From contig NZ_CP015881.1 of the NCBI RefSeq assembly GCF_000697965.2, positions 1,537,501 to 1,601,500 on the forward strand: a stretch of 64,000 nt of DNA, in the 5' to 3' direction. The position numbers and the translations under genes are program-made. How positions within the stretch are numbered: position 1 is the first letter of the stretch; every line of letters begins with the position of its first letter. A model generated the notes under the pieces. The model worked only from the letters and a program-made list of their open reading frames with translations, was not told the origin of the DNA and did no database searches. This stretch comes from Ensifer adhaerens. Lineage in GTDB: Bacteria; Pseudomonadota; Alphaproteobacteria; Rhizobiales; Rhizobiaceae. Shown here in pieces: positions 28,003-36,553 of the stretch.

Positions 28003-28974
28003 ATGCGGATCCTCGTCAAAGGTGCCGGCGTCGCAGGGCTCTGTCTGGCGCATGAACTCAGCGCCCGCGGTGTCGCAGTGACGGTTGTCGAGCAAAAACC
28101 AGGCTTTGCCGGCGCGGCCTCCTGGTTTGCCGGCGGCATGCTGGCACCCTGGTGCGAACGCGAAAGCGCCGAAGAGGTGGTGCTGACGAAGGGCATCGGC
28201 GCCATTGACTGGTGGGACGACGCCCTGCCAGGCGAGGTTTCCCGAAACGGCACGCTCGTCGTCGCCCCGCCACGGGATGCGGGCGAACTCAAGCGCTTTG
28301 CCTCACGCACCTCCGGCTTCGAATGGCTCGACGCCGCCGCGATCGAACGGCTGGAACCGGTACTTGCCGGACGTTTCCGCGAGGCGCTGTTTTTTCCCGG
28401 TGAGGCGCATCTCGACCCGCGCCGGGCGCTGAGCCGGTTGCGGCAGAAGCTTGTCGATCACGGCGTCACCTTCCTCGATGAGACGAGAGACGATGGCCAC
28501 CACGATCTCGTCGCCGACTGCGCCGGCGCGGCACGCATCGGCGAAACGCCGGGCCTGCGGGGCGTGCGCGGCGAAATGCTCTACCTGCAGACAAGCGACG
28601 TGGAACTGTCGCGGCCGGTCAGGCTCATTCATCCCCGCATCCCGCTCTACATCGTGCCGCGCGGCGGCGGCCTCTTCATGTGCGGGGCTACGATGATCGA
28701 GACGGATGACGGCGGACCGATCACAGCCCGCTCCCTCATGGAACTGCTGAACGCCGCCTATGCGCTGCATCCGGCCTTCGGCGAAGCGCGCCTCGTCGAA
28801 ACCGGCGCCGGCGTCCGCCCCGCCTTCGCCAACAACCTGCCGCGCGCCCTGCGCACCGGGCAGACCATCACGATCAACGGACTTTACCGCCATGGCTTCC
28901 TGCTTTCGCCGGCCCTGGCGGCGGAAGCAGCCGACCTCGCGCTTGCGCAGGACCTGAAGGGAGATGCCGCATGA
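28003..28974 (+). CDS. thiO: Glycine oxidase ThiO
   Basis: A 323-residue FAD-dependent glycine oxidase. The dinucleotide motif ILVKGAGVAGLCLAHELSAR opens the protein; GMLAPWCE, DPRRALSRLRQKLVDHGV and the C-terminal INGLYRHGFLLSPALAAEAA are ThiO/DAO family features. It makes iminoglycine for thiazole formation. It is the first gene after the riboswitch; thiC, which heads this operon in other rhizobia, is absent. A 21-codon ORF (27934-27999) lies just ahead of it. Its stop overlaps thiS by ATGA. Confidence 0.92.
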   Translation: MRILVKGAGVAGLCLAHELSARGVAVTVVEQKPGFAGAASWFAGGMLAPWCERESAEEVVLTKGIGAIDWWDDALPGEVSRNGTLVVAPPRDAGELKRFASRTSGFEWLDAAAIERLEPVLAGRFREALFFPGEAHLDPRRALSRLRQKLVDHGVTFLDETRDDGHHDLVADCAGAARIGETPGLRGVRGEMLYLQTSDVELSRPVRLIHPRIPLYIVPRGGGLFMCGATMIETDDGGPITARSLMELLNAAYALHPAFGEARLVETGAGVRPAFANNLPRALRTGQTITINGLYRHGFLLSPALAAEAADLALAQDLKGDAA

Positions 28975-29168
28975 GACTGACCGTCAATGGCGAGGATCAC
29001 GACCTCGCCGTCACCACCCTCACCGAGCTTCTGGCCGCCCTTGATTTCGAAGGCGACTGGCTCGCCACCGCCGTCAACGGCGAACTGGTGCACCGGGCCG
29101 ACCGTTCGGGTCATGCGCTCAGCGACAGGGACCGGATCGAAATTCTCTCGCCGATGAAAGGAGGCTGA
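28971..29168 (+). CDS. thiS: Sulfur-carrier protein ThiS
   Basis: A 65-residue beta-grasp protein (MRLTVNGEDHDLAVTTLTEL, WLATAVNGELVHRADR) ending in the required Gly-Gly (PMKGG) that becomes a thiocarboxylate. The gene's last codons (aaa gga ggc) double as the Shine-Dalgarno of thiG three nt downstream. It overlaps thiO by 4 nt. Confidence 0.95.
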   Translation: MRLTVNGEDHDLAVTTLTELLAALDFEGDWLATAVNGELVHRADRSGHALSDRDRIEILSPMKGG

Positions 29169-29171
29169 GAC

Positions 29172-29945
29172 ATGCTGACGCTTTATGGACAGGACCTGCG
29201 CTCACGGTTGCTGCTCGGCACCGCCCGCTACCCCTCCCCCGCCGTTCTGGAAGATGCGGTGCGATCGTCAGGCACTGAGGTCGTCACGGTCTCGCTCCGG
29301 CGCGAAACCGCCGGAGGCCGCCAGGGCGGCGCCTTCTTCGAACTGATCCGGGCGCTCGGCGTGCACGTGCTGCCGAACACCGCCGGCTGCCACTCGGTGT
29401 CAGAGGCGGTGCTGACGGCCAAGATGGCGCGCGAGGTCTTCGGCACCAACTGGCTGAAACTCGAAGTGATCGGCCACCACGATACGCTGCAGCCCGATGT
29501 CTTCGGCCTGGTCGAGGCGGCGCGCATCCTCTCGGCCGAAGGGTTCGAAGTCTTTCCCTACACCACGGATGATCTCGTGGTTGCCGAACGGCTCGTGGAA
29601 GCCGGCTGCAAGGTGCTGATGCCCTGGTGCGCGCCGATCGGCAGCGCCATGGGGCCGCAGAACATCCAGGCGCTCAGGGCAATGCGGGCCAACTTTCCCG
29701 ATGTGCCGCTGATCGTCGATGCCGGCATCGGCCGGCCCTCGCACGCAACGAGGGTGATGGAGTTCGGCTTCGATGCCGTCCTGCTCAACACCGCTGTAGC
29801 CGGCGCCGCCAAGCCCGCACTGATGGCCGCTGCGTTCGCGGGCGCGATCGATGCCGGCCGGCAGGCCTTCGAGGCGGGCATGCTCGAACCGCGCGATTTT
29901 GCCGTCCCTTCCACCCCCGTCATCGGAAAGGCGGTGTTTGCGTGA
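29172..29945 (+). CDS. thiG: Thiazole synthase ThiG
   Basis: A 257-residue TIM-barrel thiazole synthase. Typical segments are [60 protein letters not shown] with the active-site Lys, and [15 protein letters not shown] followed by [20 protein letters not shown]. It joins deoxyxylulose phosphate, ThiS-thiocarboxylate and iminoglycine into the thiazole. Its stop overlaps the thiE GTG (GTGA). Confidence 0.96.
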   Translation: MLTLYGQDLRSRLLLGTARYPSPAVLEDAVRSSGTEVVTVSLRRETAGGRQGGAFFELIRALGVHVLPNTAGCHSVSEAVLTAKMAREVFGTNWLKLEVIGHHDTLQPDVFGLVEAARILSAEGFEVFPYTTDDLVVAERLVEAGCKVLMPWCAPIGSAMGPQNIQALRAMRANFPDVPLIVDAGIGRPSHATRVMEFGFDAVLLNTAVAGAAKPALMAAAFAGAIDAGRQAFEAGMLEPRDFAVPSTPVIGKAVFA

Positions 29946-30547
29946 AACTTGACCCCTTCTATCTCATCGTCGACAGCGCGGATTGGATCGAGCGGCTGGT
30001 GCCGCTCGGCGTCAAGCTGGTGCAGCTACGCGTCAAGGATCGTACGGAAGCGGAGATCCGCCGCGGGATCCGCGCGGCCAAGGCCGTTTGCGACGAGCAG
30101 GGCTGCCAGCTCATCGTCAACGACTACTGGCAACTGGCGATCGCGGAAGGCTGCGACTTCGTCCATCTCGGCCAGGAGGACCTGGCGGAGGCCGACCTTA
30201 CTGCAATCCGCGCCGCCGGCCTGAAGCTCGGACTCAGCACCCATGACGAGACGGAACTGGAGACAGCACTTGCTGCCAAGCCCGACTATGTCGCGCTCGG
30301 ACCGGTTTACCCGACCATTCTCAAGGCTATGAAGTGGGCGCCGCAGGGACTGCCGCGCCTTGCCGCCTGGCGGAACCGTGTCGGGTTGCTGCCGCTGGTC
30401 GCCATCGGCGGCCTCAACGTCGAGCGGATCGCCGGCGTCTTCGAGCACGGCGCCGACATCGCCGCCGTCGTTACCGACATCACCCGCAACGCCGACCCGG
30501 AAGGCCGGACGCGCGAATGGATCGCCAGAACCGCACCGTGGCGATAG
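29942..30547 (+). CDS. thiE: Thiamine-phosphate synthase ThiE
   Basis: A 201-residue TIM-barrel enzyme coupling the pyrimidine and thiazole moieties. Visible motifs are [60 protein letters not shown] and [21 protein letters not shown] used the GTG at 29942, overlapping the thiG stop; the longer in-frame ORF runs through thiG and is not real. No terminator with a U-tract follows, and the next gene is convergent. Confidence 0.93.
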   Translation: MKLDPFYLIVDSADWIERLVPLGVKLVQLRVKDRTEAEIRRGIRAAKAVCDEQGCQLIVNDYWQLAIAEGCDFVHLGQEDLAEADLTAIRAAGLKLGLSTHDETELETALAAKPDYVALGPVYPTILKAMKWAPQGLPRLAAWRNRVGLLPLVAIGGLNVERIAGVFEHGADIAAVVTDITRNADPEGRTREWIARTAPWR

Positions 30548-30580
30548 GCACGTGCCGGACCGCGGGTAGCAGTTTCGCGG

Positions 30581-32266
30581 TCAGGCGATCTCCAGCTGCG
30601 AGAGCCAGGAGGCGTCCAGGCCACGCTTGCGACAATAGGTGGCGAGCCGCTGGCGGGTCGGCCCCGGCCGGTCGAGGCCGAGGTAACGGGAGGCGTTCTT
30701 CCAGAAGATGTTCTGCTGGTCCTCCTCGCTGACATTGGCCTCCTTCAGTTGCTGGGCAATCCGCGGGACGTAGGCGTTGTAGTCCTTCTCCAGCGCCATC
30801 ATCGACCAGTCGGTGCCGAACATCAGATGGCGCGCATCGGGATCGTAGTCCCGCAGCCATTTGTCGAGCAGCGCGCGGATTTTTTCATGCAGCCCGGGCG
30901 TGTTGTCGGTGACGAGCTCGCTCAGGTAGCTCAGGTCGGCAAACAGGTTCGGCCGGCGCCCGTGGCCGATCGTCTTGCCAATGATGTCCTCCCAGGTCGG
31001 CGGACCGGAGAATTTGTCCTGGGCGCAGGACACCATGACCCCCGTCGGTGCGCCTGGGCGAATGACTTCATCGAAAGCGCCGAAATGCGCCAGATTGATC
31101 CGCAAGTCATTGTAACGGTTGGTGTCGAGCAGCTTCTTCCAGTAGGCGGGGCTCGCCATATTGCCATAGCCGCAGCCGGCGCCGATGCTGTTTTCCGCAT
31201 GCGCCATGATCGGCACGCTGTTGCCGCGGCACCAGTCGTAGAGCCGCTTCAGCGCCGCATCGATCTTCGGATCCGCATTGCCCCATGCCTTGAAGCCCAT
31301 CGGCGGGTAGATCTTCACGCCGATGAAACCCTTTTCCATGATCGCGTAGCGGACGTTTTCCAGCGACGAGCCACGCTTCTGCGCCTCCCGGTGCGGATCG
31401 AAGCCCACGAAGCTGTGCATGTGGATGCCGTGCCGCTTGATCACCAGCTGCTGGATCTCGTCCATCACGTCGATCTGGTCGTGCTGCGGCGATGCCCTGC
31501 CGCCGATCGACTTCTCGAAATCGAGGATGCTCGGCGTGATCATGGAAAACCGGCATTTCGACGCGAAGATCCGGGCATAGGTTTCCGCCAGATTTTCGCG
31601 GTAGTCCTGCATGAGGCGCACGAAGGAAAGGTAGTTGCCGATCTGTTCGTGGGCCTTGGCGGCCGACGCCAGGGCATCGACATCCGCCTCCTCCACGCTG
31701 CCGGAGCGCCGCTGCAAGCCCTGCGGCAGGCCGGGGGTGCCGCCGATCTGTTCCAGCAGGCCTTGATAATCCGGCGTTTCGGCGCCGCTTCGTGCGGTCA
31801 ACGATGCGCGCTGCTCGCCGGCTAGCGCGACCAGTTGCTTGACGGCGATACGCAACTGCTCGTCCTTCCGCCGCTCGAACTCGGCGTCGGAGGGGCGCGG
31901 CACCCGCTTCTTGAGAATAGCGTCCTCGGCCTTAGCCTTGGGCGCGACGTCGCCAAGGGCCGTCACGAGGAAGACCACCAGGGCATTTTCCAGGCGCTTC
32001 GACTGCAGCGGATCGGCGGAGAGCTTTGCTTCCGGCAGTTTCTCCCGCAGCGCCACATAGCGCACCAGCCCTTCCACGGGCACATCGGCCGCGTTGAAGA
32101 AATGGCAGTGAACGTCGACGATCGGGTAGGGAAGCTCGCAGGCCGCGGCCGGTGGCCAGTCGTGTCGACACCCGGAAAGCACATTCGCCATCACGCCTGC
32201 CGAGAACAGCCGCAAGACATTGCGGCGTGTCACGGCGGCGACCGGACCAGCCCAGTCGACCCCCAT
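30581..32266 (-). CDS. Exported/lipid-anchored amidohydrolase-2 family protein
   Basis: A 561-residue metal-dependent hydrolase (Amidohydro_2). An N-terminal RRNVLRLFSAGVMANVLSGC gives a twin-arginine-like start and a lipobox, so it is probably exported and anchored. The barrel shows the metal-site signatures VDVHCHFFN, MAHAENSIG and MFGTDWSMMALEKDY. A long insertion at about 90-200 separates the first metal motif from the rest. ATG 32266 has AGGAGG five nt upstream; a longer ORF begins at 32311. It is divergent from the cyclase gene. Substrate unknown; members include decarboxylases and lactonases. Confidence 0.8.
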   Translation of the reverse strand: MGVDWAGPVAAVTRRNVLRLFSAGVMANVLSGCRHDWPPAAACELPYPIVDVHCHFFNAADVPVEGLVRYVALREKLPEAKLSADPLQSKRLENALVVFLVTALGDVAPKAKAEDAILKKRVPRPSDAEFERRKDEQLRIAVKQLVALAGEQRASLTARSGAETPDYQGLLEQIGGTPGLPQGLQRRSGSVEEADVDALASAAKAHEQIGNYLSFVRLMQDYRENLAETYARIFASKCRFSMITPSILDFEKSIGGRASPQHDQIDVMDEIQQLVIKRHGIHMHSFVGFDPHREAQKRGSSLENVRYAIMEKGFIGVKIYPPMGFKAWGNADPKIDAALKRLYDWCRGNSVPIMAHAENSIGAGCGYGNMASPAYWKKLLDTNRYNDLRINLAHFGAFDEVIRPGAPTGVMVSCAQDKFSGPPTWEDIIGKTIGHGRRPNLFADLSYLSELVTDNTPGLHEKIRALLDKWLRDYDPDARHLMFGTDWSMMALEKDYNAYVPRIAQQLKEANVSEEDQQNIFWKNASRYLGLDRPGPTRQRLATYCRKRGLDASWLSQLEIA

Positions 32267-32437
32267 CATCCCCTCCTGTTGCGAGACCCCCTCGAACAAT
32301 CGGGCAAACATTACTCCGTTCGCAAGCGGCGTGGAACAGATATTTACTTGCCGTTACTGGAAACCCATAGGTCAACACGGGCGGCCTTTAAGTGCGAAAG
32401 GAGGCATGTTACTCTAAAATCTTGGGGAGAATTTTGC

Positions 32438-35400
32438 GTGGTAGGTGGCGCCGGCAAGAATGAATTCCAACGTTACCTGTCGGGAGCCCTGGTTCGATGG
32501 TCTGCCCCGGCGGCGACGGATTCGGCTGGCCCGACGCGCGAGGACTTTCCCGGCGCCTTGCTGTTCGCCGACATCTCCGGTTTTACCCGCCTGACCGCCA
32601 AATGGTCCGAAAGCGACCGCGCCGCCGGCGCCGAACGGGTGAGCCGGCTGCTCAACGGCTACATGGGGCCGCTCGTCCGGCATATCGAGGAACATGGTGG
32701 CACCGTGTTGAGCTTTGCCGGGGACAGCCTGCTTGCCGGCTGGCAGGCTGCCTCCGACAGCGAACTGGAGCAGGCCGCCTGGCGCAGCTGCTATTGTGCC
32801 GGCCGCATCCGTGAAGAGATCGGCGGCCCGGGCGGGCCGGAGGACGCGCTGCAGCTGCGCATCGCCGTCGGCGTCGGCACCATCACCCTGCTGCACCTCG
32901 TTCCCCGCATCGACCAGCGCTGGCTGATCGTCGGCGGCGACTGCCTAGCGCAGGCGGACCATTGCGGCCTTTTGAGCGATGCCGGCGAAATTCTCGTCTC
33001 CGACGCCGTGTGGCAGCTGATCGGCAAGCGGGCAACCGGCCGGCCCGGCCGGGAGGGCACCGCCCGCCTCGAACGCATCGATCCCTATTCGACCGCAACC
33101 GGGCAGCCCCACCCCCTTTCGGGCTTCGCCAGCAAGCGGCTTGAAGCCTACCTGCCGCTTTCGCTGCGCGGTCGGCTTCTCTCGCCGCTTTCGGAGTGGC
33201 TGGCGGACCTGAGAACCATTACGGCCCTGTTCGTGCATATCGTTGGCCCGGACCTCGAGAAAGATCTCGATCGGCTGAACCAGCTCGTTGCACGGTCGAT
33301 CGCCGTTGTCGGCCGCACCGGCGGGGAAATCCTCCACACAGCCCTTCACGCAAACAGCCTCGAGATCTTCGCGGTCTTCGGTCTGCCCGGCCCCAAACAT
33401 GCCGACAATGCGCGCCGCGCGATCGTTGCGGCGTTGCGTCTTTCAGGCGAGCTCGACGATCCCGATGTCGGCCTTTCGGCTGGCATCTCCACCGGCGAAA
33501 GCTTCTGCGGCGCGCTCGGCGCCAGCCACCGCGCGGACTACACGGTGGTCGGCGCCGCCGTGAACATGGCCGCGCGCCTGGCAAGCGTTGCCGCCGGGCG
33601 CATCCTTGTCGACCAGGCGACGGCAAAGGAGACGGCCAGCCAGATCGCCTTCTCCGGACCGTGGTCGCTGGCCATACCGGGCGTGCGCGGCGGCGTGTCT
33701 GCCTTCGCGCCGATTGCCGAGACGGTCGCAACGATCGACACCAAGTCACCGGCACTCCTCAACCGTGCGGCCGAAATGACGGCCCTTTCCGCCTATCTCG
33801 AAAGCGCGCCCAGGGGGCAGTCCGGCATCATGATCGTCAAGGGCGATTCCGGCGTCGGGAAGTCGGCCCTTCTGCGCGCCTTCGTCGAGCGCTGTCGCGA
33901 CCGCGGCAACCGCGTGCTCGTCGGCAATGCCGACGACATCGAAAGCGACGTCCCCTATTTCGCCTGGCGTGGGGTTATCCGCGACCTGCTCGGTATCGGC
34001 GATCTGCGCGGCGCCGAGGCCACGGACCAGGTGGCGCTCTTCTTTGCGGAAAGACCGGAGCTTGCTTCCCTCGCGCCGCTGCTCAACGATGCCATCAACC
34101 TCACCTTGCCGGATACGCCAGAGACCCGGGCCATGTCCGGCGACGGGCGCTCCCATCGGCTGCGCGAGCTGCTGAGCGAGCTCATGGCCGACAGTCTCGC
34201 CGGGGGACAGGGCTTCGTCGTGCTCGAAGATGTGCACTGGCTCGACGAGGCGTCCGGCCAGCTGCTCGGGCGGCTGGTTTCAGGGGCGGCACCCGTGCCG
34301 GTGGTCGTATCGACCCGGACGACCCGCACACAGGAAGACCTGACCCGGTGGACCGGCCTGCACCACAACGGCGCCCAGACGCTCGATCTTTTGCCGCTCG
34401 ACTTCGAGGGCACGATCGCGCTCGTTCGCGCATCGATCGGCAGCAACTCCCCCGCCGACGGCTTCGGCGAGGCGGTCTATGCGCAGTCGGCCGGAAACCC
34501 GCTGCTGATTTGCGAAATCTGCCGGATGATCGGCGAGCGCCGGCTGCCCAAGGCGGCCGAGCCTGCCGCAGCCGTCTCGCTGCTCTCCGAGCCCCGCTCG
34601 AACGATGCGACCCTGCTCAACACCGCCAAGGTTACCGTGATTGCCCGGACCGACCAGCTTCCGGCAGAGCTGCAGGTTCTCCTGAAGATCGCAAGCGCCA
34701 TGGGCGCGACCTTCTCGCTTGCCGAGCTTGGCGCGCTGCCGCCGATCAGGAAGACGGCACTGGACATCGAGGCGAGCATCGAGCGGCTGCAGGCGGCGCA
34801 TCTGATCAAGCCCGCCGACGACCGCCCGGGCCGGTTCATGTTCAGCCATGCCGTCATCCGCCAGGCGATCTACGAAAGCCTGTTGTCGGAACAGCGCCAT
34901 GAAGCGCATCGCGCGATCGCCAAGGCGATGGAGGAAGGCGGGCAGCCGGACAATGCGGAAAACCTGCCGCGCGTGCTCAGCCACTGGGAGCGCGCAGGCG
35001 ACGCCGCGCAGGCCTTCAACTATCTGGACCGCGTTGCCGAACTGCGGCTACGCCAGTTCGACAACGCCGCGGTTGTCGATCTGATCGAGCGCTTCTTCAA
35101 GACAGCGCGCGACCTTTCGATCACCATTCTACCGGCAAGACGGGCGGCCGCCTGCTTCCTGCTCGGCGAAGCCAGCCTCAATCTTGGCCGCGCCGAAGCG
35201 GCCCGCCATGCCTATGAGGAAGGACTGCGGCTTTCCGGCCTACCGCTGCCGCGCACCTCTGCCGGCCTCGCGCTGCATCTCGTACTCGATCTCGCCGAAC
35301 AGGTGTGGCGGCGCACCATCCACCGCGACGCGGACTGGATCCTGAAGCGCGAAATCTCGCGATCGCCGTCCGATCCCTTCCTGCTTGCGGCGAAGGCGCA

Positions 35401-36553
35401 TGAGGACCTGACGCGGATCTATTACTTCACCAGCGAGAAGCTGCGGCTGATCCATGCGACGCTGAGGGCGACGAACCTTGCCGAAAGAAACAAATACGTC
35501 TCCCCGACGACCGCCGCCAATTATGCCAGCCTCGGCGCCATATGCGGCGTGATCCCGCTGCACAGCCAGGCCGAACACTACAGTCGGCTGGCGGCAGCAC
35601 TTTCCGAACGCGTCGACCAGTTGGGAACGCGCGTGCGGGTCGACTTACTGTCGGGCATGTACCAGATCGGCATCGGTCATTGGCACGCGGGCAAGCGGGC
35701 GTTCGAGGCCGGCCTGAACAATGCGGCGACGGTCGGCGACCTGAGGCGCTGGTGCGAAGTGGCGGTCGGGCTGGAGACGATTTCCGGCCCTTGGCTTTTG
35801 ACCTCCGCCTTCGAGGGCATCGCGCCCTGGGAGATCCTCGTGCAGCGGATCTGCGAGGAAGGGCGCCGGCGCGGGGACATGCAGGTGCTCGGCTGCGGCC
35901 TGCTCGGCCGTCTCAGGGGCCACGCAGCACTTGGCCGCTGGAACGCGATCGACACCGACCTCGACGAACTCGAACAGATCCTTCGCGAAAAGGGTGACGG
36001 GCTGGAACTCGTCCATTCGATCGAAGGCGCATCGCTTCTGAGCGAGGCCGCCCGGCGCCGGGGCAACAGCACGGAGGCCGCAAGCTGGCTCGAGCGCGCG
36101 CTTTCCTGGTGCGAGACGCTCAACCCGGCGATGAAGACGCGAACGCTACCGGCGCTCGCCCGTCTCTTCGATGTCGCCAGCGACCCTGACGGAGGCGACC
36201 TGCTGGCCGCACAGCTCGTCCTTAGAAAACTCGAGCGCTTTGCGCGGGTTTACCCGATCGGCCGACCGGTGGCAGCGCTCGGCGAAGCGACCCTGCATCT
36301 GCGCCGCGGCCAACAACGCCGCGCCGAGCGCGTCACCCAGTATGCCCTCGCGGAGGCGATCCGGCTGGAGATGCCGGCCGTCGCGCTTGCCGCCCTGCAG
36401 CATGCCGCCGGACCGAGAGACGCCGAAGCGCGCCAGGCGTTCGAGACGATGTTTTCGCTGCGCCGGGCCACGTGGTGCGAGGTTCTTCCGCTTGGCCAAA
36501 CCGACCAGACAACGCATGTCCAGTTTGCCAGATCTCAGGGGAGCCGCGCATGA
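32438..36553 (+). CDS. Class III cyclase / NTPase / helical-repeat protein (ADCY10-like)
   Basis: A 1371-residue protein built like soluble adenylyl cyclase. Cyclase domain 1 (about 35-210) keeps both metal aspartates, D45 in LLFADISGFTRL and D96 in LSFAGDSLLAGW, but lacks the Asn-Arg pair. Domain 2 (about 260-420) has lost the first Asp (FVHIVG) but keeps DYTVVGAAVNMAARL, so the two could form one composite site. An ATPase follows: Walker A GDSGVGKS (469-476) and Walker B GFVVLEDVHWLDEA (592-605). The last 600 residues look like TPR-type helical repeats. GTG 32438 has GGGGAGA upstream. Nucleotide choice is uncertain because the usual purine-contact Lys is a His. Confidence 0.85.
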   Translation: MVGGAGKNEFQRYLSGALVRWSAPAATDSAGPTREDFPGALLFADISGFTRLTAKWSESDRAAGAERVSRLLNGYMGPLVRHIEEHGGTVLSFAGDSLLAGWQAASDSELEQAAWRSCYCAGRIREEIGGPGGPEDALQLRIAVGVGTITLLHLVPRIDQRWLIVGGDCLAQADHCGLLSDAGEILVSDAVWQLIGKRATGRPGREGTARLERIDPYSTATGQPHPLSGFASKRLEAYLPLSLRGRLLSPLSEWLADLRTITALFVHIVGPDLEKDLDRLNQLVARSIAVVGRTGGEILHTALHANSLEIFAVFGLPGPKHADNARRAIVAALRLSGELDDPDVGLSAGISTGESFCGALGASHRADYTVVGAAVNMAARLASVAAGRILVDQATAKETASQIAFSGPWSLAIPGVRGGVSAFAPIAETVATIDTKSPALLNRAAEMTALSAYLESAPRGQSGIMIVKGDSGVGKSALLRAFVERCRDRGNRVLVGNADDIESDVPYFAWRGVIRDLLGIGDLRGAEATDQVALFFAERPELASLAPLLNDAINLTLPDTPETRAMSGDGRSHRLRELLSELMADSLAGGQGFVVLEDVHWLDEASGQLLGRLVSGAAPVPVVVSTRTTRTQEDLTRWTGLHHNGAQTLDLLPLDFEGTIALVRASIGSNSPADGFGEAVYAQSAGNPLLICEICRMIGERRLPKAAEPAAAVSLLSEPRSNDATLLNTAKVTVIARTDQLPAELQVLLKIASAMGATFSLAELGALPPIRKTALDIEASIERLQAAHLIKPADDRPGRFMFSHAVIRQAIYESLLSEQRHEAHRAIAKAMEEGGQPDNAENLPRVLSHWERAGDAAQAFNYLDRVAELRLRQFDNAAVVDLIERFFKTARDLSITILPARRAAACFLLGEASLNLGRAEAARHAYEEGLRLSGLPLPRTSAGLALHLVLDLAEQVWRRTIHRDADWILKREISRSPSDPFLLAAKAHEDLTRIYYFTSEKLRLIHATLRATNLAERNKYVSPTTAANYASLGAICGVIPLHSQAEHYSRLAAALSERVDQLGTRVRVDLLSGMYQIGIGHWHAGKRAFEAGLNNAATVGDLRRWCEVAVGLETISGPWLLTSAFEGIAPWEILVQRICEEGRRRGDMQVLGCGLLGRLRGHAALGRWNAIDTDLDELEQILREKGDGLELVHSIEGASLLSEAARRRGNSTEAASWLERALSWCETLNPAMKTRTLPALARLFDVASDPDGGDLLAAQLVLRKLERFARVYPIGRPVAALGEATLHLRRGQQRRAERVTQYALAEAIRLEMPAVALAALQHAAGPRDAEARQAFETMFSLRRATWCEVLPLGQTDQTTHVQFARSQGSRA

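Noticed and set aside
29627..29941. Upstream extension of thiE
   Set aside because: It overlaps thiG in another frame; the GTG in the GTGA overlap matches the ThiE N-terminus.
31835..32437. In-frame upstream extension of the cyclase ORF (200 codons)
   Set aside because: It lies antisense over the amidohydrolase gene and lacks similarity; GTG 32438 has a good ribosome-binding site.
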